A stretch of 64,000 nucleotides of DNA from Pristionchus mayeri (taxonomy: Eukaryota > Nematoda > Chromadorea > Rhabditida > Neodiplogasteridae). Within the stretch, counting starts at the first letter, position 1, and the number at the start of each line of letters is the position of its first letter. Position numbers and translations under genes: made by a program. Where the stretch lies: positions 1-64,000 of the forward strand of contig BTRK01000006.1 in assembly GCA_036245805.1 (NCBI GenBank), written 5' to 3'. The notes beneath the pieces are model-generated. The model was not told the origin of the DNA and searched no databases. It saw only the letters and a program-made list of their open reading frames with translations. Below are positions 36,001-49,700 of the stretch, piece after piece.

Positions 36001-37735
36001 AGGGTGCAGTTGCCTGATCCAAAACTCTCTCACTTTTGCATACTCTCTCATACACGCGACGCGCGCACAATGCGTCGCGTCTTGGGATCAGGGTCTCGTC
36101 CTTGTTGGGTAACTTTAATAAAATCGACGAAGCCATAATATCATACCATTTTAAAATTTTCTGGCATATAGCTAATTACTGTTTTTTTCGCTTAAATAGA
36201 TTAATCAAAATGCGAATCGCAACATACAGGACACTGATCGCCGGCTTGATAGCAGAATCCATCGGTATGGACGCAACAACCAGTGTAGCTGAATAATTAT
36301 TAGACAAAATAAGTAAACAAATAAATTAACACACTAACCGCTCACATGCCCATTTACTAAATATTAATTTATCCTTCCACTGACCTTTCTGCTATCCGAT
36401 CCAAATCGATGCGACTCATGATTTTCTGCTCTGCACGCATACAAGGCGAATATTTAGCCCCCAAACGAATGAGATCGGCCTAAAACAGTGAACTTATATC
36501 TTGAAAAATATCTTGAAAATTACTTATATAGATAAAAATATGTAATATAAATAAAAGGCATTTTTGTAAAATTGACGAAACATTAAAAAATAGCTGTGTT
36601 TAGCCGCACTGAGATCGGATCGTCTAATGGCCTTAAGAGCCCGTTCGCATAAGAGTCGGACAAACCTTGGCATATCAAATTTTCGAAAATTTGTCTAAAA
36701 GGGTAATCGATGGTGCTGATTATTGTGGTCAACTTCATTTTGCACCCCTTTAGAAAGGCTGCATGTAGGCTGCACCTACACTTCTACCCATCCCTCGGGA
36801 ACCGATTTATGAAACAGGTGTCAATACGAAGCCGCTGGCATTAAAACATCACATTTTTTTTCATGAAAACATTATGATATCGACGATCTCGAACATAAGG
36901 CAAAACTTAAAACCACGAATTACATGGTAAGATGCGCCTTCTTCTGGGGATAATTTCTAGTATACTATGTATGGGGTTTAAGTTAGACTATTTTTTGCTA
37001 CACCTATTTTAGTGAAGCATTTCTCACCTCTATTCCGAAAAGTCTGTGGGTGAGAGTGCAAAATGAATATCATTCCTTTGTTCTGCCTCTATCGAACGAG
37101 TCTCATAATTAAATTATCCTCTTTTTGCACTCTCGACTACAGACTTTTCGGCATAGAGGTGGGAAATGCAAAACAAAAATGGATGTATAAAAAAATAGTC
37201 TAACTTAAACGTCTAACTTAGTCTAACTTAGTATACGAAAAATTATCCCCAGAGCAAGGCGCATCTTACCAGGTAATTCATGGTTTTAAGTTTTACCTTA
37301 TGTTCGAGATCGTCGATTTCATAATGTTTTCGTGAAATAGCATGTGATGTTGTGATGCAAGCGGATTCGTAGTGGCACTAGGCATCACCTATAAAATGTC
37401 TCGTTGTTTCATAAATTGGTTCCCGAGGGATGGGTAGAAGTGTAGGTGCAGCCGCCTACATACAGCCTGGCTTAAGGGGTCGATATATTGCAAAATGAAG
37501 TTGACCACGATGATCAGCACCATTGATTACCCTTTAGGCAAATTTTCGAAAATTTCTTGTGCCAGACCATTCAGCACTTTGTTCGACTCTTACGCGAGCG
37601 GGCTCTTAACGAAAAAATGTTTTAAAAGCAATTCTGAAATTTTTTAAAAATTATACTTACAAACTTCGGGCCTAGCCAGATATTTCCCTTCTCGTAAACA
37701 CCCACTGTTATTAGTGTTTGATCGAGAGAAGGTAC
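24005..37735 (-). CDS. iRhom exons 14-24: lumenal Cys-rich domain and rhomboid core
   Basis: Exons at 37735, 36479, 36288, 31400, 30126, 29988, 26686, 25120, 24525, 24309 and 24119 (5' ends). The lumenal part has [49 protein letters not shown] and HEEAFLCSQ, each aligning in order with vertebrate iRhom. The core has [56 protein letters not shown] and a Cys-rich tail ([13 protein letters not shown]) ending in a TGA at 24007-24005. At the catalytic positions the Ser is present (GPSG, about S684, after the iRhom-typical Pro), but the His expected after DNWA is Ile (about I736). A loop of roughly 50 residues seen in vertebrates between CIQT and WPIC is not found here; it may be absent or sit in an exon I missed. 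Confidence 0.9.
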
Positions 37736-40700
37736 CTGAAACTCTTAATTAAGAATCTCCATCACGGTGACTCAGATCTTCTGAGAGAACTCAGGTGTAT
37801 GGGATCAAAAAATTCAAACTGCTTTAATCCTAACGGCACAATAATAGTTTATGTATCCTTGACAGTGGACTTTCGAATTTGAGCAGCAAAGCCATAAAAT
37901 CAAAACTACTAAAAAACCCGGCTCTCGACGGTACAAAAATTCAAAATTTCATCACTTCCTTCAACATTGAGAAAGGAAGTCGTTCAGTAATATGCTCGAA
38001 AGGGAAATAGGTGTTGGATTTACGTGAAAATTAGCCTGAGAGCGGGGGATGGCGCCTTAAAGTTACCAGCCGAGGACGAAATCCTGATCCCGATGTTGTA
38101 CGCGCGGCAATCGTCGCGTGCATGAGAGAGTGTGCAAAACTGAGAGAGCGCTGGATCAGGCAACTTCAGTGCTTTCAGTTATCCCCTGGGGCTGTTATTG
38201 CTTTTTCAATATTCACAACTTATTCGGGCACCGTCTAAATCACGGCAATTTCTTTCTCTACATCCCTTTGAAAGTCATGGTCCCTTTTCTTTTCTAATAA
38301 AATATGTGCGGTCATTTCTATGCTTAACCGCACTGTTTACACCCCTTATTTACGGTTCTGTATTCGCGGTTATAAATGGTTATAAATGTAAATGTCGTGA
38401 TGTGCTTGGTTCGTAAGCATCGCACGGTCACGAGAATCAATAGAAATATCGAAAACCGTATAGCGCTAGAACAGCAGGAAACCATCATGGGCTGTGCAAA
38501 TGAATTTTACAGTACACTTCCTTCATAGGGGTGACCTTTTTAAAACTAATATGTCGATGAAAAAATTTCCGCGCTATCTCATGGTAAATTTAAAATAGGG
38601 GGGTCAATTTAATCCTCGGCTGGTAACTTTAAGCGTCGTGCCCTGTACGGGAAGGACATTGGGTTTAGCCTGCGCGTAAACCTGCCAGTCCTCGGCGTGG
38701 GCATACGGGTTTTAGCTTGGAGAGTTTACGGATTTTCGAAATCGTACCCTTTCTCAGCACATCATTGAAGTAAAAAAGAAGCGAGAGGCCGGAGAGGGGG
38801 TCGTATACTGTCAGGGCGGAGAAAAGGGAAGGAGACAAGTGATCGCCTCATTAAACCCCATTCTCGCTTCACGTTTTCACTCCAATCTTTAAAGTATTAT
38901 GGAAAAAATCAGTGCAATTTGAGATTCTGAATCCTCTCGTCATGCTGGTCAGATCCATGTAACTTATTAAGCTCGAAAATGAGTCTGCGAAAAACTGAAT
39001 TTTTAAAAATTATTTTAATAATTCATGAAAAATGAAATGGACAGGCGTAATAAGCATCAAATTCTACATCGGTAACCGCATTGACGTACATTTAGGCCCT
39101 TAGGTTTGTCGGGGTTATCATTTAGCTTTTTTGATCGTTCCTAGCTCAATGTTGAATGAAGTTATGATTTTTTTCATTTTGTTTTTTGAACTGTCGAGAG
39201 CCGACTTTTAGGTAGTTTTTATTTTACGGTCTCACCAATCATCTTCGAAAGTCTACGATAAAGGATAAATCAACTCTCATTGTGCCGATAGGATTACAGC
39301 ATTTTGAATTTTATCCCCGTGTGTTTCTGATTTTTGTATACATTATGTCAGAAGATGCGGGACAAGTAAAAATGACAACATTTTCAACTCTGTTTTTAAG
39401 CGATATATCGATATTACCTCTCCTTCCTTTTTCGCAAATGACGGAGAGAAGGCTCCAAAACCGAAAATGAATATTGAAGCCAGACAAACGAGGAGTTGTG
39501 TGAAAGACACCCAGAACGTGAAGAATGGTCTGAAAAGCATATATAAAGCTGTTGACTTAAAAATTGAGCAATTTCGAATAGGTTTGATACATTCAACATT
39601 GGTATATTTTACAAAACAGTAGAATATATTTCCACATCGATTTCAACCTATTCGTTCTTGGAGCTGCAGTAGGTTGCTGCAAAGTTGAGACGAAGGGCAT
39701 TTGTTTGATTTTTAAATTGGTTTTCATATATGTAATCATGTATTATGTTATTCTTTGCTTTACAATGTCGGCTAAAATATGCACCTGGACTTGAACCTGC
39801 GACCTTGCGAGTTTGATTTCACGGAGGGTGAACAGCCCATTACCCAAGTTTCGTCAATCTGGGAGACTATCAGGACCCCGAGATAAAATATGCAAAAATT
39901 AGGGTATATGCAGAATCTCATGCTCTACAAACTGTGAAAGTTTGGAGAGGCTCAACATTGGCTCCTGTGATAAAATAATAAACTTCTCTGACATGCATCT
40001 GCTGCAAGGGTCGCAAAAGTTAGAAATGCACTAAGAGGCATTCTTAGCATTATTTTCTGAATATTTTTCTCGCAATATTTATTTAAATTGCTAATTGAAT
40101 TATTCAAATGAAAATGTAAAAAAATAAAATAAAAAAGCATTGGAAACTGCTTTCCCGAAATCTCGCCCTAACATAAGTTTCCGAGATGTCTTTTTTTCCG
40201 AAACAGAATTTCAGAGTTGTCCTTTGCCGCAATTCTGGTTTTCCAAAATTTCTTATCACCCTTTCCCCCGAGCTCATTCGACGGTTGTCCTCGCGGTACC
40301 GTAGTATCAGACTGAAATAGCAATTTCTACCGTATTAGTCACTATTTCAACTTCTATAAAAAAGGAGGGACATCATCCGCACGGTGCGAATAACGGTTGT
40401 TCTCTTTTGATAGTGACCATTTTGAAAGTGGTTGATTGCCGTGCCATCTGTTGGTTACTTCCCTCGAAGCTTCGAAAAAGCGTTTGTCCAAGTTGGGATT
40501 GAAACTCCATCCCTTAGAGGTCCGCACCAAATGGTCGGTAAGGCTCTTGACGCATTCCCCTGATTCGAACCTCTCATTGACGGTTATCTTGAGCCTCCTT
40601 TTGAGGTTCTCTGGTAGTTGTTCCATTTGCTTAGTCTTCCTACCCAGGCATTCTCCAAATGCGCCTGAATGGTCAAATGTCGAATAAAATTATTATATAT

Positions 40701-43700
40701 AATAAAATAACAAATATTTAAATTATACTATTGGGTTGTCCCATAATTCGTGTCGTTTTTCTTCGACATTTAATTTCTCGTAAATGATCAAACGCCTTCA
40801 GTACCTCAGGCTATACTTAACAGAAGACTCATGTTAAGAAATTTATCGCACATTTTTCTCCGGCTTGCATTGCCTAATGATGATGCAATAAGTGAAAATA
40901 CAGAATTTCCGATCTTTTTTTCAAAAAATTATAGTTATTTTACGAGTAATGTTTAAAATCCCTAAGACTACGGGTGGAAGCATGGTGCATGACACTTCAC
41001 ATTAATGCTTCTAAATCATAGTTTTCTGAAACATTTACTGAAATATTTCACATATTGTCATCGGAGGGTGGTTTCAAAAGGGTCGATTTCACGATTCTAG
41101 TATTTCCAATGCTCCAAACGATATCATTTTACTATGATAAGGCAAATAAAAATTTTTGTAAACGATTCCATACTGATCCGGAAAGAAAATCCCCAGAAAT
41201 TTTCAAACCACGTTGTAAATCTCGGGTTTCGTAGTCACCTCGCAAAGCATTTTGGAAGGCAGGGATTGTGCCAAATAAACTTAGTTGCTACTATAGAGTA
41301 ACGATGCACGGTGCACTTATTTTTATCTGTTCGTTGTTTTTTTTTGTTTTTTTAAATTTTAAAACCACCGATTTTTTAGCAAAAATTTCACAATCGTCTA
41401 ATTCACATCCACTCCAATGTCTTTACTCGCTGACGCACCTACAATGTAGAGTGCTGAACACTGTATCTAATGCAACATACAGCAAGTTAAATACTTTCCT
41501 TGTTCCAGCGAAATAATATTTTAAAAAGTGGCGACACGAATTATGGGACAACCCAATAAAATATTCTCTGGTTAGAAAAAAAAAATTAATCCGACTTACC
41601 GACTCCTCGTGTTCGATATGACCTCTGTTCGTGCCACCGAGCTTCCATCTGACGTTTCAGTGAATCCACCAGTGGCAATTGCTTTTCCTAGAAACGCCTT
41701 CAATTCGCAAATTGGAAAGATATATTGAATTTCGTCACATAACTCTCATTACTTCGCGCGCTCCCTTCCTGTGACCGGTAAGTGAACGTGTTGTATGGGG
41801 AGTAGGGTGGCGAAAACGACTTATCGAGGCCTCACTTTTATTGCCCCCTAACAAGGACGAGGACAAGTGAGTCGAGACGATTTCGAGTCGAAATCGAGTC
41901 TGCGATTTTCTCAGCTCTCAGTGGCCCAAATACCTATTCTTCGTGCATTTCGAATTAGCTCGATGAGACCTATCTTAGAAATATATATTCGAAAATAAAG
42001 ATTATTTTTTAAACTAAATTTTTAAGAATCATCGAAATCGGTGACATAACATATTTCCTGGTGGCAGAGAGAGATTAATGTATCCTTACATGACAGCCGT
42101 ATTATATAATAATAATAGTGAAAATTGAACAAATGAATACACACAATTTAACATAGATAACCTCACCGTGAACTTCACTTTCTTCGGCATTATCACTCTA
42201 TCCGGCAAGAGGTTCTTGCTCACTGGTGTAACTTTTCCCAGTTGAACGGGTACGCGTGCCCCTCGAGCAAATACGGCAGCTCCATGATCAGCTAAATTTT
42301 TGCAGCAATTATGAAATAGTTATTTGCGACACGAACACCCCGTTGAGAGAGATGCTCTCGTTAGAGAGCCAGTAGTCGAAAAATACGCCCAAAATGGCCT
42401 AACCTTCCCGGAATTTTGAGTCGGAGAGATGAAAAAAATAAGACTTGTTCGCCGCCAATCGGTCACACCGAAGGCGAGACCACTTTAGAGAGGGCATTTA
42501 GGAAGAGCAGAATCAAGGGACCAATGGACTTATGCAAGATGAGAAATTACGCCACATGAAGGCGCACTTGCCAGTAAAGCACGACTTTTACGGCTATTTT
42601 TATAGATAGGTCTTTTTGGGCACATTTACTGAAGTATTTTCTTTCTGTCTTATGTATGAGCGTGGAGAAAGTGTGAAGTAATAACGAGAGATATTACAAT
42701 ACGAGACAATGTTAATAATGGAAGATAACAGTAGTAAGTAGGAGAGAGGGGTTGTAGAAGGCTAGTATCGCGTCCCCAGACTACATGGGTCACCTATACG
42801 GCTAGATGGAGAGCGACTGGACTTACACCAGCGTGGTAGCTACACAACAGGCCAACTCTAAAGAAATAAACAAGCATCACGAATATGTTCGGTTGAGGCG
42901 TCTCAACCGTACGAGGATGACAAACATGCTATTCCCAGCAAGTGGAATCATATTACTTGTGTAACGGATTATGATGACTATGCTGAGTCAGACTTATGAT
43001 CTAGCCTCATACCGAGCACCTCCGCCACAAGATATGAATTACGAGTATTGAATATCTGACGAAATGAGGCATCAATATCGAGATATCAATATCGTAACGA
43101 CTAGGGTACGGTAGTCTATCAATGGGACTCTACGAGAGTATGGCTTCTGTCGTTCTGCAAAACTTCATTGGGTACGATAGTCTTGGACGAATCGATGGCT
43201 AGTGTATGCGTACTCGAAAACGATGTATTGTAGGTGCACTTGAACATGATACGATGCCGTTGCACTTGTACACGAGGACGAAGCCACTGCACTTGCTCTG
43301 ATTCTCGTCAGTCATGAACCATCTCTGGACACACATCCCTCGATAACTCTTCACTCATGATATACGGTAGTACCCTTAGCGAACTCTCTGGTTGTTCTAC
43401 CGACATCTCGTCTCTCGGACTCCCTTCCTCTTCCTTCGTCTTAAGGTGAGCCGAGTTCACATCATACTGCATGTCCTCTCCTTCCTCACAGAACGAGAGA
43501 GATCAGCAGATATACGATCTTCTACCCGAAGATCACCGACGAACAATCACTCTACCTTTAGCACTCTTCCATCAGACACCTTTCTTATCTCCATTCCAGA
43601 GATAGTACTCTGATTTGTGACCTTTCACGAAGATCAGGGCTCCATTGTCAGCGGATCGGTCTCTCACACTCCATTCATCAGAAGTCTTAGTAGTGAGATT

Positions 43701-46700
43701 ATCTTCACTGAATCACTCCTTGTGTAACGCATAAAAATCCATTTTCAAATCCCTTTGCCTTAAAGCAACGTAGAAACGGTTGTACCGTATACGAAAATCA
43801 AAATTTCCCTAAAGGAAATTTAATGAAAAAATATTAAATGATTATTTTTTCCAATATCTTTACATATTTTTGTATGAAAATTTCGACATATTAAAAAAAA
43901 CCCCCGGTTACCGTTCCCAGAACGATAAGAATAACGGTTGACCCGGAATGATGCATGCTGTTTTGGGATTGCTTGTGGAAAAAATCAAGCCGTTGTTTTG
44001 CCAATCCCCTCTCCATCATTTTTAATATTTCACTACGGGTATTGCTCCCTCTCACATTCAGCTGAAAATTGCTCATGTAAAGCCAATTCCTAAAAAGGCC
44101 GGAAATGCAGAAATCTCAAATTATCGCCCTATCTCCCGTACAATCACCGCATCTAAAATTTTCGAAAAAAATCTAATTAATGAGTTAATATCCTATCTAG
44201 ATACGCATTCTTTGCTAGATATGCGCCAAGCTGGATTCCGTTAACATAGAAGCACTACAGCTTCCCTTTGCGAAACTCTTTCGTTCTATACTCATTCTTT
44301 GAGACAAAAGAAATCAGTAGATATTTTTCGACTATCAAAAGGCCTTTTGCTCTATTTATTTACGGTTTCTGATGCATAAGATTTCCTCTCTGGGTATCTC
44401 TAAACATGGGTACTACTGCAGAAGCTCGGATCGGGATAACAATAGTGGTTAATGGTGCCCACTTACCCTGATAGGCTTAAACACTTCCAAATAGAAACAC
44501 TTGAATATCGTCGTTCTTTGAACGATATTTACTGCCTGTACGACTCCTTGCATGGCCACGTTCTCCTCGACACCTCTAGTTTGTCTCTATTCGATCGTTC
44601 CTCTCACAGTCTGCGTATTGCTCTACCATTCCTTAGTCCATCGTCTATACCTTTTTGTGCCACTCGTCTACTAATGCTCTGGAATTTCCTTCCCATCCAA
44701 ATAGTTACCATGCCCCCGTATCCCTTTCCCTCGCCTTATTAAAAATTCTCCCATGCATGCCCTCCACTCGTCCAATATAAGAGGCGACTCGCGAGAGAAT
44801 CGACCACGCCGCGGCGGTAGCAAAAAAGTTTGTCCTATCAGGAAACCATTTATGTGGGAGGTACTTCGAATGATGCTCTTTCAAACTGCGTTGTCAGAAT
44901 TTTGATATCGATTGTCATCGTCGAGATTCGGAAGGCCAAATTTGGAACTGTCACTTTTCGACTATCAAATCAAATCGCAAATGATCATAAGTCTGTTTGA
45001 AATAAAGATAAAAGGCCGTTCTTTTTTCCAAAGAAGGCTGACATCATGCGCTACAACTTTCATGTTGAGGTCATCATTCCTGGTGCTCATCTTGGTGCGG
45101 GGTGGTCGGGTGCACCAAAACTTTCGTAACTTTGGAAATCGGAAAAACTTTCCGAGATTTCAAGTTTAAGTTATTGTACATGCATGTGTCACTTATCGCC
45201 AAAAATGAAGGAAATCGGAGTTTAAACAAAAAAAAAGCATTCACTTTCGTGAAGCGACCCCAAAATGACTTCCAGACAAACGTACTTCCGTACTTTCAAT
45301 TACGCTCATTTTTGCTCAAAATCATTCAAAAACATCGAAAACAACATTTGAAGTTGTTTCCCCCCAAATTCTAGCACTTCCTCCATTGGTCATACATGGT
45401 CACATGACCCAAAATTTGAAAATCGATATTTCGACCTGTTTCAACTTGGGGAGGGCGCTAATGCACGCAATGGGTTTCAAATAATGTATAAATGTCGCTC
45501 TAAACTAGTTAGAGAGAGGGGGTGTCTATAAATGTGAGTTTTCATCCGAGGAATTCAAGAAAATGCGCAAAACTGTACAATAGGTCAAAGTGGTCGTAGG
45601 GATCCGGCTTATAGCTAGAAATGTAGAGCACGATGAGCTGACCATTTCATCTGTTGAAAGTGAGTCTCTATCTTCTCGTTGAACCGTGCTACAGAGCCTG
45701 GAATTTGGCTAGGAATAAGCTAGAATCCCCCAAGAGAGCGCGCTCTAACCGTCTGGCGCTCTCGCCCTCTGACCTCCCTCTCCTTCCCCTCTATTTAGCG
45801 CTCCCCTGGGCGCGTTTCCCGTCGTTTTATGTCATCTTCCAGGCTCTGTAGCACGGTTCAACGAGAAGATAGAGACTCACTTTCAACAGATGAAATGTTC
45901 AGCTCATCGTGCTCTACATGTCTAGCCATAAGCCGGATCCCTACGACCACACTGACCTATTGTACAGTTTAGCGCATTTTCTTGAATTCCTCGTATGAAA
46001 ACTCACATTTATAGACACCCCCTCTCTCTAACTAGTTTAGAGCGACATTTATACATTATTTGAAACCCATTGCGTGCATTAGCGCCCTCCCCAAGTTGAA
46101 ACAGGTCGAAATATCGATTTTCAAATTTTGGGTCATGTGACCATGTATGACCAATGGAGGAAGTGCTAGAATTTGGGGGGAACAACTTCAAATGTTGTTT
46201 TCGATGTTTTTGAATGATTTTGAGCAAAAATGAGCGTAATTGAAAGTACGGAAGTACGTTTGTCTGGAAGTCATTTTGGGGTCGCTTCACGAAAGTGAAT
46301 GCTTTTTTTTTGTTTAAACTCCGATTTCCTTCATTTTTGGCGATAAGTGACACATGCATGTACAATAACTTAAACTTGAAATCTCGGAAAGTTTTTCCGA
46401 TTTCCAAAGTTACGAATTTTTGGTGCACCCGACCACCCCGCACCAAGATGAGCACCAGGAATGATGACCTCAACATGAAAGTTGTAGCGCATGATGTCAG
46501 CTTTCTTTGGAAAAAAGAACGGCCTTTTATCTTTATTTCAAACAGACTTATGATCATTTAAGTGTGCGCGATTTGATAGCCGAAAAGAGATAGTACCAAC
46601 TTTGGCCTTCTGAATCTCGATGATGACGACCGATATCAAAATTCTGACAACGCAGTTTGAAAGAGCATCATTTGAAGTACTTTATAACAAAATTATAGCG

Positions 46701-49700
46701 GGATCGGACAAACATGAATCCTACCGCCGCTACCCCCCCCCCCCCTCCCTAAAATGGTCGATTCTCTCGCGATTCGCATCATAAGAATGTAGACCGTACT
46801 CCCAAATAATCCCCACCCGCACGCTCGCCCGAGCCCAAAATACCACCCGATCTCCCTTCTCCGACGCCTTCAAGGCATAATCTCTCTCTTATGCTGATGG
46901 TTAATAAAGTGTAAGTATAAGTATTATGCAAAAATGAAAGAACTCACTCAGCGTGGCCTGTGACTTAGGGAGCCGTTTCGGGGGCGTAATGTCAAAGAAG
47001 AGCTCATCTGTGGCTATGGATTGAGCAGTCGTCTAGAAAAAAAAGTAATACCTTTTATATTTCAAATACTTTTGGCGAAAAACAAAAATGTAAAAAATGT
47101 CCTATCGCTAGTGTTGTTTACGAAATACCTCTTTTACCTCATCACCCATAGGCAGTACTGTAGGTCGGCTAACCATGAATGGAGGTGAGCTAGACAAGGA
47201 AGGTAGATCGCGAGCTTGTGTACCGATTACCTGCCAAATGGGTAAAATTTTCGCGGGTTAACTTCTGACCCGCCGGATAAGGTAAAATTTTTACGGGTTG
47301 ACCTCTGACCCGCCGGATAAGGTAAAATTTTTACGGGTTGACCTCTGACTCGCCGCATAAGGCTCAAAAACAGCTCGAGTGAGAGAGCTAAAGATCGAGA
47401 GGAAAATCGAGAGAGCATGTAGATCAGAGAGAGCGCAGATAGAATAGAGGGCGCGAGAGGGTCAGCCGACCCGTTCTCGAGCCGCAATTACGGCTCAAAA
47501 ACGGCTCACGTACGCGGGTTAGCCGTAAGAGCGGGTCCACAAGGCGGATATCCGTGAGCTGTTTTAGCCAGACTAGTCACTATCCTCTAGAAGCCGAGTT
47601 CTGAATGTGTGACCCATTTTGTCAAATACCACCTGCGATCTCTCAGAAGACATATGTTATGGCCGTTTGCATACTAACCGAGCAGAGGCGAATGGAAACA
47701 CCCCAAATTGTTCGATTCCCTGTAACTTTGCAATTAGGAGTATGCGAATGTGCTGAAAAGGCACGCACATACATTGTTATCGCCTAGAATTACCGTAGGC
47801 ACCGGAGTGCTTTGAAAAAAAAACGCAATTCTACTCTCTACTCAGGCATAGAAAGCACTATAATTACCCGAAAGGATCCCACAGGGAAGGGGAGGGAGAG
47901 ATAAAGTTTTATAAATTATGGGGAATTCATAGATTACTGGCCACCCCACCCCCGCACTCCCCTACTAGAGAATGTGACCAAAAATCAAGGAAGAATACCT
48001 AGACATGGGTTAGGTATAGGGCATATATATACTTTAGGCGTAAAAGAGGTGGAGGTGGCCAACAATCCAAAAATTTTCAAATTCTTACAATATTTTTACA
48101 AAATTTATCTATATTTGCATGAATCGAACCGGCACGGAGAAGTTTACTAATCTACATTATATATGATAATTCGTTTAAACAGGATAACTCGAAAATCACT
48201 AAACAATGCATTAAACCCCCCCCCCCCCATTCTAGAGCATAAGCAACACTAGAATACACAAACAAGACAACGATGGAGCAAAAGATGATGAAAATACATA
48301 TGAGGCCGTTCGTGTAAGAATCGAGCAAAGTCTGGCACAGCCAAAAACGGACGGTTTTCTGAAACTTTGGCTACGGGGGTTTGCGAGGGTGCTGATCACG
48401 ATGAGCACGTTCATTTTTCACGGAGAGTCTTCGCTGAAGCTAGACGACGTTGCGTCGAAAACAGACTTTTGCTGATATCTTCGTTACCAGTATCGTTAAA
48501 ATTAAGCAAATACGTTTCCCCGGGTAGAATTCGATTGCGATCACGACCACATTCTGTTCTTATTTAATGATTATTTATTTTTATAATTTTTATAATTTTT
48601 GCAATTTCTTTGAAAATAAAATGTGTATCACGAAGACAGCCTAGATCGGTCCATTATGATGCGGGAAATCCAAAACTATTTTTCTTTTTTCAAAATTTTG
48701 TGTACTTTGTAGTGAAAATTAATTAATTGTGAGACAAACACGAGTAAGAGGAGAAAGAGGCGAGAGCGCAGACGGTCAGAGTACGTAGGGGGAGGGAATA
48801 GATCAGAGAGATGGCGAGGGGACTCGGGGTAGATCAAAGGAGAAGGTCAGCTGTTCTTTCTCATTTTTCGACACATTTAATTCATTTTCACTACAAAGTA
48901 CACAAAATTTTGGAAAAATAAAAATAGTTTTGAATTTCCCGCATCATAATGGACCGATCTAGGCTGTCTTCGTGATACACATTTTATTTTCAAAGAAATT
49001 GCAAAAATTATAAAAATTATAAAAATAAATAATCATAAAATAAGACCAGAATGTGGTCGTGATTGCAATCGAATTCTACCCGGGAAAACGTATTTGCTTA
49101 ATTTTAACGATACTGGTAATGAAGATATCAGCAAAAATCTGTTTTCGACGCAACGTCGTCTAGCTTCAGCGAAGACTCTCCGTGAAAAATTAACGTGCTC
49201 ATCGTGATCAGCACCCTCGAAAACCTCCGTAGGCAAAGTTTCAGGAAATGGACCATTTTTTGCTGTGCCAGATCTGCTCCGATTTGTTCGATTCTTACAC
49301 GAACGGCCTCATATTCTGAGTCCTCTATTCGACCTGGTTCGATCCTTCTATCTCATTGCCCATGCTTTCGATAATTCGAAAGTTGATTTAAAAAATAAGT
49401 TAATAATTAATAAAATGAAGCACATAGTCATAATCAGCATGATATTCTTCACCGAGGACCAATATCACGTAATTATAGCTTTTCGATACACAAAGAGTAG
49501 AAATTTGTTTTCGGTGTATTGCAATCTGGAGCGAACGGTGATGCCGTTTTCAGCACCTTCAATACCCTTAATTTTTATTTTTTTCATTAAAATTTTGACT
49601 CTACAATAGAGAAATAAATTAGAGGGGAAATATTCTCACTCCCACCTTAAATCCTTTCATTCGTTGATTGTACTGTGCCAAGTGTTGAACAAATATAACG

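Noticed and set aside
39790..39880. tRNA-like stretch on the - strand with GGTTCAAGTCC
   Set aside because: The B-box-like sequence is there, but the T stem and acceptor stem do not pair and no anticodon arm can be placed.
46009..46557. 182-codon frame as a gene
   Set aside because: It lies in one arm of a long palindrome, has no recognisable domain, and its mirror copy is frameshifted.
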